From: Doris montereyensis
Lineage: Eukaryota; Mollusca; Gastropoda; Nudibranchia; Dorididae
Assembly (NCBI GenBank): GCA_037039925.1
Contig: JAXRKP010000980.1
Location: 33,501-97,500 of the forward strand
Reading direction: 5' to 3'
DNA: 64,000 nucleotides
Shown: piece after piece, positions 20,104 to 31,771 of the stretch
Layout: every line of letters starts with the position of its first letter
Position numbering within the stretch: the first letter of the stretch is position 1
The notes under the pieces: model-generated
Databases searched by the model: none
The model's input: the letters and a program-made list of their open reading frames with translations, nothing else
What the model was told of the DNA's origin: nothing
Position numbers and translations under genes: made by a program

Positions 20104-20295
20104 ACACTATTCACTCGTTCACTCAAGTCAAATCATATAGCCTCTTAATTAGATATGCATTAGTAATTGTTTCTTTACAAAAGCAAATTCATCCACAACA
20201 TAATAATATATCCTTTTCATTTTCACTGATGCTTAGGTTTCACTTTCCTTTTCATGAATATTGCACTTGGCAACAAAAGAGTTACAACAGTTAGT
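20104..20295. repeat. Segmental duplication block, copy A (pairs with 30752-30912)
   Basis: It shares, in order, ATTCACTCGTTCACTCA, CTTTACAAAAGCAAATTCAT-like, ATGCTTAGGTTTCACTT, TGAATATTGCA and TGGCAACAAA with 30752-30912. In both places it lies about 0.9-1.1 kb to the left of minus-strand hsp70 sequence, so it looks like 3' flanking DNA of an ancestral hsp70 unit. Confidence 0.7.
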
Positions 20296-20555
20296 AGGTT
20301 ATGTCATAATGTCTCACACATTGCTTATCTAGGCCTACTTTCTACTATCTTCACATCAATTCAATAACAATGAAAACGTCAATCTATCGCTTTTATCACT
20401 AGATTACAACATTTACTAGACATTGTAGTTTTATCAATGAGCCCTCGTGACAAGCACATTGCTGTAATACTTTAAAAATAGTTTAGACACCCATTCTCCT
20501 ATATATAGATGATTATGATTGCTCTTTTATCACATTAATATTTGGATGAGGATAT

Positions 20556-20985
20556 TTGCACGAGGTGGAGGAATATCTCAAAAGGTATTTCCACCAGGTG
20601 GAGGGAATATCCCAAAAGATATTTGCACCAGGTGGAGGGAATATCCCAAAAGATATTTGCACCAGTTGGTGGGAATATACCAAAAGATATTTGCACCAGG
20701 TGGAGGGAATATCTCAAAAGATATTTGCACCAGGTGGAGGGAATATCCCAAAAGATATTTGCACCAGGTGGAGGGAATATCTCAAAGATATTTGCACCAG
20801 GTGGAGGAAATATCTCAAAAGATATTTGCACCAGGTGGAGGGAATATCCCAAAAGATATTTGCACCAGTTGGTGGGAATATACCAAAAGATATTTGCACC
20901 AGGTGGAGGGAATATCTCAAAAGATATTTGCACGAGGTGGTGGGAATATCCCAAAAGATATTTGCACCAGGTAGTTGAAGTATCA
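20556..20985 (+). repeat. 34-bp minisatellite, about 12.5 units, with a six-unit higher-order period
   Basis: Unit: GATATTTGCACCAGGTGGAG, then GGAATATCCCAAAA. Each unit has inverted ends GATATT/AATATC. A variant with CCAGTTGGTGGGAATATACC occurs at 20661 and 20864, 203 bp apart, so the array grew by copying a block of six units. An inverted half-unit (CCTGGTGCAAATATTC) follows at about 21000-21015. Every forward frame is open, but the peptide is just the repeat. Confidence 0.95.
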
Positions 20986-21015
20986 AACAAGTAATCTTAC
21001 CTGGTGCAAATATTC

Positions 21016-21414
21016 ATTTCGTTAATATTATTTTTTTCAACGACTTACTACGTAGATCTAATAAAAAAAATAGATTACCGGGTGTAGGGTGATGCCAAGT
21101 ACCAACACAAAACGTGTCGTGGATCGCAGGCAAAACAATCTTTTCCCAATCAATTAAAATACCTTTTTTTTTTTTTTGGTACTGATTTGACCAAAGAGTA
21201 TATTCGCTAAAAACCTAAAGCAGGCTATTTGAAATATACCTGTGAAATATGGCGGTTGTGGGTGCAGTGATTGATGAGATTAGAGCTGTCAAAGTTTGAG
21301 ATATACAAACAGTTTTATATAGATTGATACATTTAAGCAGCTGACGTAATACGTGCCCCGACATGCCATTGTGGAGTCACCATTATCCCACATGTCAAAC
21401 TTGTTCTTTTTAAT
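21016..21414. other. Between the minisatellite and the hsp70 fragment: nothing recognised
   Basis: AT-rich, with a T13 run near 21165-21178. No exon-like or element-like sequence supported. Confidence 0.35.
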
Positions 21415-21570
21415 GGCAGAGAAGACCACGTAGCTGGGAGTCGTTCTGTTGCCTTGGTCGTTTGGTGATGATTTCCACCTTGGCGAGGGGCGGGCGGGTG
21501 GAACACAGCTACACAGGAATAGGTGTTGTCAAGGTCAATGCCGATAGCTGGACCTGTTTCTTTGACTCAT
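21415..21570 (-). pseudogene. hsp70 N-terminal exon fragment (pseudogene)
   Basis: The minus strand reads ATGAGTCAAAGAAACAG at 21570, the same start as the hsp70 gene at 36674, preceded by TCTAG as a splice-acceptor remnant. It then matches GPAIGIDL and TYSCV, and further on the [12 protein letters not shown] coding sequence. It lacks two bases after codon 5, changes the strictly conserved Gly-Thr of DLGTT to Asp-Asn, has a GC-rich insertion at about 21488-21500 and stops matching at about codon 55. It is truncated and cannot make a chaperone. The sequence just outside it (GTGCACTTAGAATATA, 21629-21644) matches the intron end of the intact plus-strand gene in inverse orientation. Confidence 0.85.
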
Positions 21571-22451
21571 CTAGAGAGAGCGGGGGGGGGGGGCGGGGGG
21601 GGGGCGGGGGGGGGGTAACTAAATGTGCACTTAGAATATAGAATTATTGACATGAACTACATTGATACTTCTTATTAATCTTAACCTTTTCTTTCAAATG
21701 TTTCATGTCCGTGCGAGCCGACCACTTTGTGACCAAATGTTATCGCCTCCAAATAATAAACAATAGAACCAAAACAAGCGCTTTTTGTTCTACGCTAAAA
21801 GTCAACCATTTGACAGTATCATGCGTAGAGGGGTTTCGAAAGGCGAAAACGCGATGTCTTTCAGTGGACTAGGTCCTAAATGTTATGTTTGTAGCTTATC
21901 CTCATGCTTCAAATTTTTAAAGTTATTTAAAAAAAAACTACCTCATTCACCATTAAATTAATAAACATATTTATCGTTATGGACGCACAGATCAATAAAT
22001 TATTATAACTTCATCCACGATAAATATATTTATCCTTATGAGCACACAGATCAATAAATTATGATAAATTTATCCACGATAAGACTGTACAGTAACAAGT
22101 ACCATCTCACTGCCATGATCTGTGTGTACTTAGACCTACATACAAACAATTATCGACTAGGCAACTTTGCTAATCCTTACGCTGGCAGGTAAAAAGTAAA
22201 TTATCGATCTTTTTCCAATTCTGAACTTCGGAATTTTTACTAGCTTAAAATACAAATTAAAAACTAATCATTTTTTTTTTTATTGATATTAGTATGTAAA
22301 TAGATGTTTATTCATAAAATGTTAATATGCATGAGCAAAGCTTGAAGATTAGGCTTAAACTCGTAAGCCAAACGAATAAAATACATAATTTTTGTCAGTT
22401 TTCATTTACGCATGCCAATGCGCCAAATGCTTTAGAACACAGATGCTTTGA
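21571..22451. other. G-rich run followed by AT-rich sequence
   Basis: 21582-21615 is almost all G with three C interruptions and could form G-quadruplexes. 21616-21650 is hsp70 intron-derived. The remainder is AT-rich with short repeats (TCAATAAATTAT at about 21991 and 22050). No gene seen. Confidence 0.4.
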
Positions 22452-22771
22452 AAGTGTCCCGAACCACCCTCGCCCGTTTAGTCTCCCGCGTTTTGACCAG
22501 TGTCCGGAACCACCCTCACCCGTTTAGTCTCCGCGTTTTTTGACTCAGTGCTTTCCCGAACCACCCTCACCCGTTTAGTCTCCGTTTTGACCAGTGTCCC
22601 AAACCACCACCCTCAGTCTCCGTTTTAGTCTCCGCTTTGACCAGTGTCCCGAACCACCCTCACCCGTTTAGTCTCCGCTTTGACCAGTGTCCCAAACCAA
22701 CCTCACCCGTTTAGTACCCGCTTTGACTAGTGTCCCAAACCACCCTCACCCGTTTAGTACCCGCTTTGACC
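22452..22771 (+). repeat. Minisatellite, about 42-bp units, around 7-8 copies
   Basis: Unit: AGTGTCCCGAACCACCCTCA, CCCGTTTAGTCTCCGCTTTG, ACC. The last units carry the variant TAGTACCCGC. Some units are internally shortened (22600-22635). Confidence 0.9.
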
Positions 22772-23020
22772 TACAGCGGGCTCTCATTACGTAGTAAAGG
22801 TGATCAGCTCTTGAGGACACAAGTGCAAAAATAGACTCACTCTCACCGCTCGTTTGGCGTGTCCTGTAATCTGTCCTGTCGCATCACGTGATACCGCTCA
22901 AATGCTTTGTCACATTATTACTACTACTAGATCTATCGACGAGAACCAGCACTGAAGGTTTTCATGGTCTTCAATAAATCTGTATTATTTACATTGGTAT
23001 TGGTAAATCCGCCGCTGGTG
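22772..23020. other. Upstream flank of the relic hsp70 promoter
   Basis: No element recognised. Sequence before 23020 does not obviously match the upstream flank of the intact promoter at 35.6 kb. Confidence 0.3.
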
Positions 23021-23039
23021 ATAAGTCTGTGTGTGTGTG

Positions 23040-23082
<43 letters not shown>
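23021..23082. repeat. (GT)n microsatellite
   Basis: About 60 bp of GT with one GC interruption, directly before the relic hsp70 promoter. Confidence 0.95.
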
Positions 23083-23085
<3 letters not shown>

Positions 23086-23086
23086 A

Positions 23087-23290
23087 TCAAGAATCTACTC
23101 GAAAAAGCTGGTTGACGATATAAAGGCAGATATTTTGAACGATGGGATAGGTCACACTGACACAGCAATTGCAGCGAGTAGTCATATCAAGAAGAAATGG
23201 AACATTTTCTGAAGTATATCTACGTGAGAAAACACCAAACAGATTCCTGATCAGCTACAACTACCACTTGCTACGTACTACAGGCACCAT
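23087..23290 (+). promoter_or_regulatory. Relic copy of the hsp70 plus-strand promoter and 5'UTR
   Basis: It is collinear with 35722-35880: TGATCAAGAATC, the TATA box TATAAA at 23119-23124, GATATTTTGAACGATGGGAT, CACAGCAATTGCAGCGAGT, GGAACATTTTCT and CTACAACTACCAC. The central heat-shock triplet has changed: GAATCTACTCGAA at 23091-23103 versus GAATCTTCTCGAA in the intact promoter. No hsp70 coding sequence follows it; CT arrays do. Confidence 0.8.
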
Positions 23291-23292
23291 TA

Positions 23293-23660
<368 letters not shown>

Positions 23661-23939
23661 TTCTCTCTATCACAGCTATGCACTGAGTTATATATATATA
23701 TGGGGGGGGAGGGGGTGGGGGGGATATATATATATATATATAAATCATGGATTTTGATTTTTCTTTCTTTTTTTCTAGCTAGATTAATGACTGTAATATT
23801 GGCTCATTGCAGTCCCTAGACTCAGCCTATTAAATGATTAGTTTGTCTATCGCCCTTGTTATGATTATAATACATAAACTATCACAGCTATGCACTGAGT
23901 TCCATATGTACAGGGGGGGGGGTGGGGAGGGGGGGGGGG
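23661..23939. other. (TA)n and G-rich low-complexity sequence
   Basis: (TA)n tracts at 23691-23700 and 23724-23742 flank a G-rich run. CACAGCTATGCACTGAGTT occurs twice (about 23670 and 23883), a local duplication. A second G-rich run is at 23911-23941. Confidence 0.6.
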
Positions 23940-24020
23940 AGGTCAGTCCCCAGGCAATGTCTTTGACCTTTCAACCCAAAGGTCATGGATTCAAACCCCG
24001 TCGACGGTTGATGCATTTGT
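23940..24020 (+). mobile_element. SINE family B, tRNA-like head
   Basis: GTCCCCAGGCAATGTCTTTG, CCTTTCAACCCAAAGGTC, then the B-box-like GGATTCAAACCCCG and TCGACGGTTGATGCA. These match the head of the better copies at 47270-47555 and 53068-53270. The rest of the element is replaced by the C-rich array that begins at about 24062. Confidence 0.65.
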
Positions 24021-24061
24021 GACACTGTTATGTCTGAGCTGTGAGTAGTTTTCAGTTTTGT

Positions 24062-24800
24062 ATTGAGTGAATTTGTCCCCCCCCAAACTGTCTGCTTCTC
24101 CCCTTTGGACCTACACACAGCCCCTTGCCTTTGGACTCACTCCCCCACCCCTCCCCCTTTTGGACTCACTCCCCCACCCCCTTTTTGGACTCACTCCCCC
24201 ACCCCCCACCCCTTTTGGACCACCCTCCCCACTCCCTTGCCCCCTTTTGGACTCACCTCCCCCACCCCCCCTCCCCTTTTGGACTCACTCCCCCACCCCT
24301 TGCCTTTTGGACTCACTCCCCCACCCTCCCCCTTTTGGACTCACTCCCCACTCCCTTGCCTTTTGGACTCCCTCCCCCACCCTCTCCCCTTTTGGACTCC
24401 CCCTCCCCTGTTGTTTTGACTCACTGACCCCCCCCCCCTTGCCTTTGGACTCACTTGAGAATATTGTTTTGTCTTTTGAGCCCCTTTTGGACTCACTCCC
24501 CCCACCCATGGGATTTTGAGCTAGGAATACTTTTTGAGCCCCCTGCCTTTTGGACTCTTATCCCCACTCCCCCAGCCCCTCCCCTTTTGGACTCTTTTGG
24601 AACTCCCCCACCCTCTTTTGCCTTTTTGACTCACTCCCCCACCCCTGTGCCTTTTGTTTGGATTGTCCAGGGAAGCCCCCTCCCTGTTCAGTCTGCTCAG
24701 ACAGTGATACCCCACCCCCTTGCCTTTTGGAATCGTTGTACAGCTGTGCATTCGGGAACTCCCACCCCTTGAGTTTTTTGGACTCACTCCCCCACTGGTC
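24062..24800 (+). repeat. C-rich minisatellite, units of about 22-30 bp
   Basis: Unit: CCCCTTTTGGACTCACTCCC plus CCACC, highly variable in C-run length. Some units carry inserts (24461-24477 GAATATTGTTTTGTCTTTTGA). Open frames in both directions are repeat artefacts. Confidence 0.9.
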
Positions 24801-25009
24801 CCCTTAGTCCCTTTTGAAAAGGAATCTGTTTATAAGGCAGTCTCAAATTTAAAACCCCCTCCCAAGATCCTTAGTTAAAAAAATCTTATAATAATTATTG
24901 TGAGCTGGACAGGCTATTTGACTGTCGCTTTTTTTCTTCCAAGTAACAACCCAGAACACGAACACTCTGTTAAGAGAAGGAGACGTTATCCCACCCCCCC
25001 TCAGTGGGA
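24801..25009 (+). mobile_element. SINE family B 3' piece plus unassigned sequence
   Basis: CTGTTTATAAGGCAGTCTCA, then AATTTAAAACCCCCTCCCAAGATC (about 24825-24872), matches the SINE tail seen at 47495-47550 and 26477-26545. 24895-24990 (GTGAGCTGGACAGG to AGAAGGAGACG) is unassigned; a diverged echo occurs at about 26590-26670. Confidence 0.55.
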
Positions 25010-28000
25010 TAGTTTGGACTCACTCCCCCACCCCCTCCCCTGTTTGGACTCATTCCACCCATTGTATTGGCTCCCTTGTCCACCCATTGTATTGGACTCA
25101 GCTCCCCCATTGTTTTGGTCCATGAGCCAATTGTTTGGACTCTCCTCCCCCACCCCTTGCCTTTTGGACTTCACTCAACCCTATTGGCCCTCATGTCCAC
25201 CTTTGTCTGATCTTCACTCACAACCCCCTTGCCTTTTGGACTCATTCTTCATGCCCACCCCTGTCGACCCATTGTACCCCCTCGCTGTCCTCTTCATGAC
25301 ATTGTTGGTTAGCGAAGAATGTTATGTTATAAGTTTTGAGCCAATCAGTTTGGTCTTCTGTCCCCCACTATTCGTTGCCATGGAATGGCTGCAAGTTGAG
25401 AATATTGTTTTGTCTTCTTCATGAGCCAATCTGTTTGAACTCTCATCCCCGCTTTCGTTGGCATGGGATTGGTTGTGATTGGCCCTCCTGGACCCATATT
25501 GTTTTGTCAACCCATTGTTTGAGCCAATCTGTTTGACCCTCTTATCCAAATTGGTCCATGACGCCTAGTCCCTCCGGAGACTGATTGTATTGGTCTTCAT
25601 GTCCATCCATTGTAATGGTCTTCATGTCCATGGCCCTCCTGTCCACCCGTATTGGTCGTTGAAGATCCCTTGTAATGGTTGTGAGCTAGGAATGTTGTTT
25701 TGTCTTTTGAGCCAATCTTGTTTGGACTCTTATCCCCCATTGTCGTTGCCATGGAATTGTTGTGAGCTAGGAATGTCCTGTTTTGTCTTTTGTCCACCAA
25801 GGACTTCTTGTCCACTCATTGGCATTGGCTCTCCTGTACACCCATTGTAATGGCTCCTGTCCACCCATTGTAATGGCCCTCCTGACCGATAGGAATGGTA
25901 GTTTTGTCTTTTCCTGACCCATTGTATTGGTCTTCATGGACTCATTGACACCTCCTGTCCACCCATTGTATTCTTCTTCTGATCTATATTGGTCTTATAT
26001 AACCCATTGTGTTTCCCTTGACACTCATTGTCTGCTCGTTGTGTGCATCATTGGTTGTGAGATTTGTGTTTTGAGAATTTGTCCAGGGAAGGCGGTATTG
26101 TATTGTTAAGTCTTGAGGCAGAAAAAGATACTGTTCAGTCTGCTACCATTGACAGTGGATACCTTTAAATGGCTATTCCTAATAAAATCGTTGTTGAAAT
26201 GTCCAAGCCTTACTGGTCACCTGCCTTCCTGTCTATCGTTGTACAGCTGATGCATTCGGGACATTGATTGGAGGTTACCATTGGACTGGTCTCTCCTGCC
26301 TCTGGTCTTCATGGTTTCTTGAGTTTTGTTCTGGTTAAAATCTACACCCCTTAGACTGGTCTACTCATGTCGACCCAAACTGGTCCAGGACCGTCTAGTC
26401 CCTCATGGAGACTGACGATGAAAAGGAGGTCCCATTGTATTGGTCACAACATCCCGTGCTCGTTGAAGATCCCTTGGCTGTTTATAAGGCAGTCTGGGCT
26501 TAAAATTTAAAGACTGGTCTTTTACCAAAACTTCTCCCAAGATTGTCTTAGACTGAAAAAATCCATTGTATTGGTCCCTCATGTCCACCCTGGACTGGTC
26601 TTTGACTGATCATCTATTTTTTCTTCCAAGTAACAACCCAGAACATAGAACACTCCTGTAAGAGATTGGACTACGTGGCAGTATAGACTGGCACTCCGGT
26701 ACCCATTGTATTGGTCGATAGTCAGAGCGTCTGGTTACCTTAGACTGGAGGCCCTTCCTGTCGACCCATTGTATTGCTCTTCATGTTACCCATTGTATTG
26801 GCTCTCCTGTCCACCCATTGACTGGTCCTCATGTCCACCCATTGTATTGGTCTTCATGTCAACCCATTGTATTGGTTACCTTAGATGTCCACCCATTGTA
26901 TTGGTCTTCATGTCTACCCATTGTATTGGTTCTTCATGTCTACTCCTGATTTGTATTGGCCCTCCTGGTTCCACCCATTGTATTGGCCTTCATGTTACCT
27001 TAGACATTGTATTGGTCTTCATGTCCATAGACCCATTGTATTGGTCTTCATGTCAACCCATTGTATTGGTCTTCATGTTACCCATTGTATTACTCTCTGG
27101 TCATAGTCTCACCCATTGTATTATCCCTGGTTCTGTCCACCCATTGTTACCTTGACTGGTCCTCCTGTTACCCATTGACTGGCCCTCCTGTCCACCCATT
27201 GTATTGGTCTTCATGTCTACCCATTGTATTGTCTCTTCCACCCATTGTATTGGTCTTCATGTGGTTACCCATTGATTGATCTTCATGTCCACCCATTGTA
27301 TTGGGTCTCCTGTCCACCCATTGTATTGATCATCTCCTGGTTACGTGTCATGGTTACCCATTGATATGCTCTTCCTGTTCACCCATTGTATTGGTCTTCA
27401 TGTCCACCCATTGTATTGGTCTTCATGATCCATCTCCATTGTATTGATCTACTCCTGTTACCCATAGATTGGTCTTCATGTCTACCTTAGACTGATCTTC
27501 ATGTTACCCATTGTATTGGTCTTCATGGTCCACCCATTGTATTGACTGGCCCTCCTGTCCACCCATTGTACTGGTCTCTTCCTGTTACCCATTGTATTGG
27601 CCTCCTGTCCACCCATAGACTGGTCCACCCATTGTATTGGCCCTCCTGTCCACCCATTGTATTGGCCATGTCTCCTGTTCACCCATTGTATTAGCCCTCC
27701 TGTTCCACCCATTGTATTGGCCCTCATGTCCACCATTGTATTGGTCTTCATGTCCACCCATTGTATTGGCCCTCCTGTTCACCCATTGTATTGGTCTTAT
27801 GTCCACCCATTGTATTGGTCTTCATGTCCACCCATTGTATTGGCCCTCCTGTCCACCCATTGTATCATCTATGGTTACCTAGACTGGTCCATAGACTGGT
27901 CTTCCTGGTTACCATTGACTGTCTACTCATGTCCACCCATTGTATTGGCCCTCCTGTCCACCCATTGTATTGGCCCTCCTGTCCACCATTGTATTGGTCT

Positions 28001-30300
28001 TCCTGTTACAACCCATTGTATTGGTTACCCTGTCCACCCATTGTATTGGTCTTCATGTCTACCCATTGATTGGTCTTCTTCCACCCATGTCCACCCATTG
28101 TAATGGCCCTCCTGTCCACCCATTGTATTGGTTTACCCTGGTTACCTTAGACTGGTCCCTGTCCACCCATTGTATTGGTTACCTTAGACTCTCCTGTCGA
28201 CCCATTGTATTGGTTACCTTAGACTGGTCCTCCTGTCTACTCACCCATTGTATTGGTCTTCATGTCCACCCATTGTATTGGCCCCTCCACCCTGGTTACC
28301 TTAGACTGGTCTTCACCCATTGACTGGTCCCTCCTGTCCACCCATTGACTGATCCCTCCTGTTCACCCATTGTATTGGCCTCCTGTCCACCCATAGTATT
28401 GGTCCCTTCTGTTCACCCATTGTACTGATCATCTACTGGTTACCTTAAACTGGCCCCATAGACTGTTCCCTGGTTACCATAGACTGGTGCCCTCCTGTCC
28501 ACCATAGACTGGCCCTCCTGTTCACCCATTGTATTGGTCTTCATGTCCACCCATTGTATTGGTCTTCCTGGTTACCATAGATTGGCCCTCATGTCCACCC
28601 ATTGTATTGTCCCTCCTGTCCACCCTTAGACTGGTCCCTTGTCCACCCATTGTACTGGTCCTCCTGTCCACCCATTGTTTGGCCCTCCTGTCCAGCCATT
28701 CTATTGGTCTTCATGTCAACCCTTAGATTGATCATCTCCTGGTTACCTTAGACTGGTCCTGTCTACCCATTGTATTGGTTCCTCATGTCCACTCTGGTTA
28801 TTAGACTGATCATCTCCTGTATTTGACCCTCCTGTCCACCCATTGTACTGGTCTCTCCTGGATTACCTTAGATTGGTCTTCCTGTCCACCCATTGTACTT
28901 TGTTTACCCTCCTGATCACCCATTGTATTGGTACCTTCTGGTCTGTCAACCCATTGTATTGGCCCTCCTGTTACCCATTGATTGGTCTGGTTACCACTGT
29001 CCACCATTGTATTGGCCCTCCTGTCCACCCATTGTACCATTGGTCTTCCTGGTTCCACCCATTGTTATTATCCCTCCTGGTTACCATAGACTGGTCTTCC
29101 TGGTTACCATAGATTGGTCCCTCCTGGTTCCACCCATTGTTACCTTGGATCATCTCCTGTCCACCCATTGTACCTTAGACTGATCATCTCCTGGTTACCT
29201 TAGATTGGTCTACTCCTGTCCACCCATTGTATTGGTTACCTTCACTGGTCTACTCCTGGTTACCATCTCCTGATTCAACCCATCCTGGTTATTGCTCTAC
29301 TCCTGGTTACCATTGACTTGTCTTCATGTCCACCCCTTGTACTGATCATCTACTGTCCACCCATTGTATTGGTCTTCATGTCCACCCATTGTAATGGTCT
29401 GGTCTCCTGTCCACCCATTGTTACCATAGACTGGTCTACTCCTGGTCCTTAGACTGGTACTCCTGGCCCTCCTGTCCACCCATTGTAACTGGTCCCTCCT
29501 GTCCACCCATTGTACTGGTCTATGGCCCTCTGGTCCACCCATTTTGGCATCTCCTGTCCACCCATTGGTTACCTTGGTCTTCTTGTCCACCCATTGGTTA
29601 CCTTAGACTGGCATCTCCTGTCCACCCATTTGTTATAGACTGGTCTTCTTGATTCCACCCTGTATAGACTGGTCTTCTTGTACCACTCATTGTTATTGGA
29701 TCATCTACTGTCCACCCATAGACTGGTATCCTGGTTACCATAGACTGGTCCACCCATGGTTATTGGTCCCCTCTGTCCACCCATTGATTGGTCCTCCTGT
29801 TACCATAGATTGGTCTACTCCTGTTCCACCCATTGTACCTTAGACTGGTCTACTCATGTTACCACCCATTGTCTTGGCCCTGACTGGTCTACACCCATTG
29901 ACTTGGCCCTCCTGTAGACACCCATTGTCTTGGTTACCTTCCTGGTACACCCATTGTACTGGTCTACTCCTGGTTACCACCCATCCTGGTTACCTTGACC
30001 GGTGTACTTCTGTCCACCCATTGTTACCATAGACTGGCCCTCCTGTCCACCCATTAGACTGGTCTACTCCTGTTACCATTGACTGGTCTACTCCTGGTTC
30101 CACCATTGTATTGGTCTCTCCTGTCCACCATAGAGTCTACTCCTGGTTACCCTAGACGGCTCTCCTTTCATATACGACATCGCAATGCATCCTGTGACCA
30201 CCCATTGTACACTTTCAGAGAAACATAATCTCCTGTACACCCATTGTATTGGCTCCTCCTGTACACCCATATGTATTGACTCTCCTGTACACCCATTGTA
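25010..30300 (+). repeat. 5.3-kb irregular minisatellite, about 25-27-bp units
   Basis: Dominant unit: CACCCATTGTATTGGTCTTC plus ATGTC, with variants GGCCCTCCTGTC, GGTTACCTTAGACTGG and GGTCTACTCCTGG. The left part (25.0-26.7 kb) is mixed with longer pieces such as GAGCCAATCTGTTTG and SINE family-B tail sequence. Unit order and length are so irregular that consensus error or mis-joining is likely in places. Confidence 0.85.
26385..26560 (+). mobile_element. SINE family B tail embedded in the minisatellite
   Basis: CGTCTAGTCCCTC then GGAGACTGACGATGAAAAGG, AGGTCCCATTG, GAAGATCCCTTGGCTGTTTA, AGGCAGTCTGGGC and a CTTCTCCCAAGATTG end. Same order as 47409-47555 and 53205-53250. The preceding 26336-26400 (AAAATCTACACCCC, then GTCGACCCAAACTGG) matches the SINE centre. 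Confidence 0.7.
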
Positions 30301-30562
<262 letters not shown>

Positions 30563-30751
30563 ACAGATTGTCTTGGCCCTCCTGTACACCCATTGTCTTG
30601 GCCCAAAGAGGACCTGTACACCCATTGAAACAAAAACTAAAATCTTGACCCTCAACTGTATGACGAAGTTTTATTATTGTTCCACAATGCAGATCCATCA
30701 CGACAATGATATCACCAAGTACAATGTAATTAAGTGGCTAGTTTATATTAT

Positions 30752-30912
30752 TTATTCATCATTCATTCGTTCATTCATGTAGCCTATAAATTAAATATGT
30801 TTTATAAATCAATTGTTTTTTTACAAAGGTAAATGCATCACATTAACTACCATGCTTAGGTTTCACTTTATGAATATTGCATCTGGCAACAAACTGTTTA
30901 CAGTTACAGTAA
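30752..30912. repeat. Segmental duplication block, copy B (pairs with 20104-20295)
   Basis: TCATTCATTCGTTCATTCA, TTTTACAAAGGTAAATGCAT, CATGCTTAGGTTTCACTTT, TGAATATTGCATCTGGCAAC match copy A in order. It lies about 0.86 kb from the 3' end of the minus-strand hsp70 gene. Confidence 0.7.
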
Positions 30913-30919
30913 CAACTGT

Positions 30920-31110
30920 TTTACCATAGACTGGTCTACTCCTGGTTACCATAGACTGGTCTACTCCTGGTTACCTTAGACTGGTCTACTCCTGGTTACC
31001 TTAGACTGATCTACTCCTGGTTACCTTAGACTAGGATCCACTCCTGGTTACCTTAGACTGGTCTACTTATATTTACCAACTAGACTGGTCTATTCCTGGT
31101 TAACATAGAC
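30920..31110 (+). repeat. 25-bp minisatellite, about 7 units
   Basis: Unit: TTACCTTAGACTGGTCTACT plus CCTGG. It is the same variant that appears sporadically in the 28-30 kb part of the big array, separated from it here by the GA array and duplication block B. Confidence 0.9.
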
Positions 31111-31239
31111 GAGGATGGAAGAAAAGCTATCCTAGTGTTAGCACAACTAGACGTTCAAATTATTGTACTTTAAGCAGAATTCTTGATCATTTCATTAAAA
31201 ATATTGTCCCAATACTTTTGAAAACACAAACAATGCATG

Positions 31240-31273
31240 TAATAAATATTACTACTATTACTACTATTACTAT

Positions 31274-31353
<80 letters not shown>

Positions 31354-31413
31354 ATGATAATAATAATACTAATAATAACAATAACATAATAATAATAATT
31401 TATAATTATAATG

Positions 31414-31489
<76 letters not shown>

Positions 31490-31553
31490 TCATAATAATA
31501 TTAATAATAATAATAATAATAGTAATAATAATAATAATAGTAATACTAATGAA
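31240..31553. repeat. (ACT)n followed by (AAT)n trinucleotide microsatellite
   Basis: (ACT/ATT)n 31247-31352, then (AAT)n with few interruptions to 31553. It lies in the 3' flank of the minus-strand hsp70 gene. Confidence 0.95.
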
Positions 31554-31771
31554 AAAGCTTTAAGATGAAGAATAAGACTTGCCACTTGCATATTATTTCA
31601 TCACTTTTTTGCATCTATTGTTTTCCATGTGTTCTTTATTTTTGTTAAAGTGAAATGTAAAAATATGATTATTTTTTTGAAGTAAGAAAAATCAAATATT
31701 TCTGTAACCACAGTTTAAAAATAAACAGAAAACAACAAGTACAATGGAGTAATGTCTAATCCATTTATTAT

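Noticed and set aside
20556..20985. CRISPR-like array appearance (regular 34-bp repeats)
   Set aside because: Units are contiguous with no unique spacers, and the genome is eukaryotic.
24062..30300. Pro/Leu/Ser-rich open frames and their complements
   Set aside because: Derived from the C-rich and CCATTGTATTGG minisatellites. No conserved motif.
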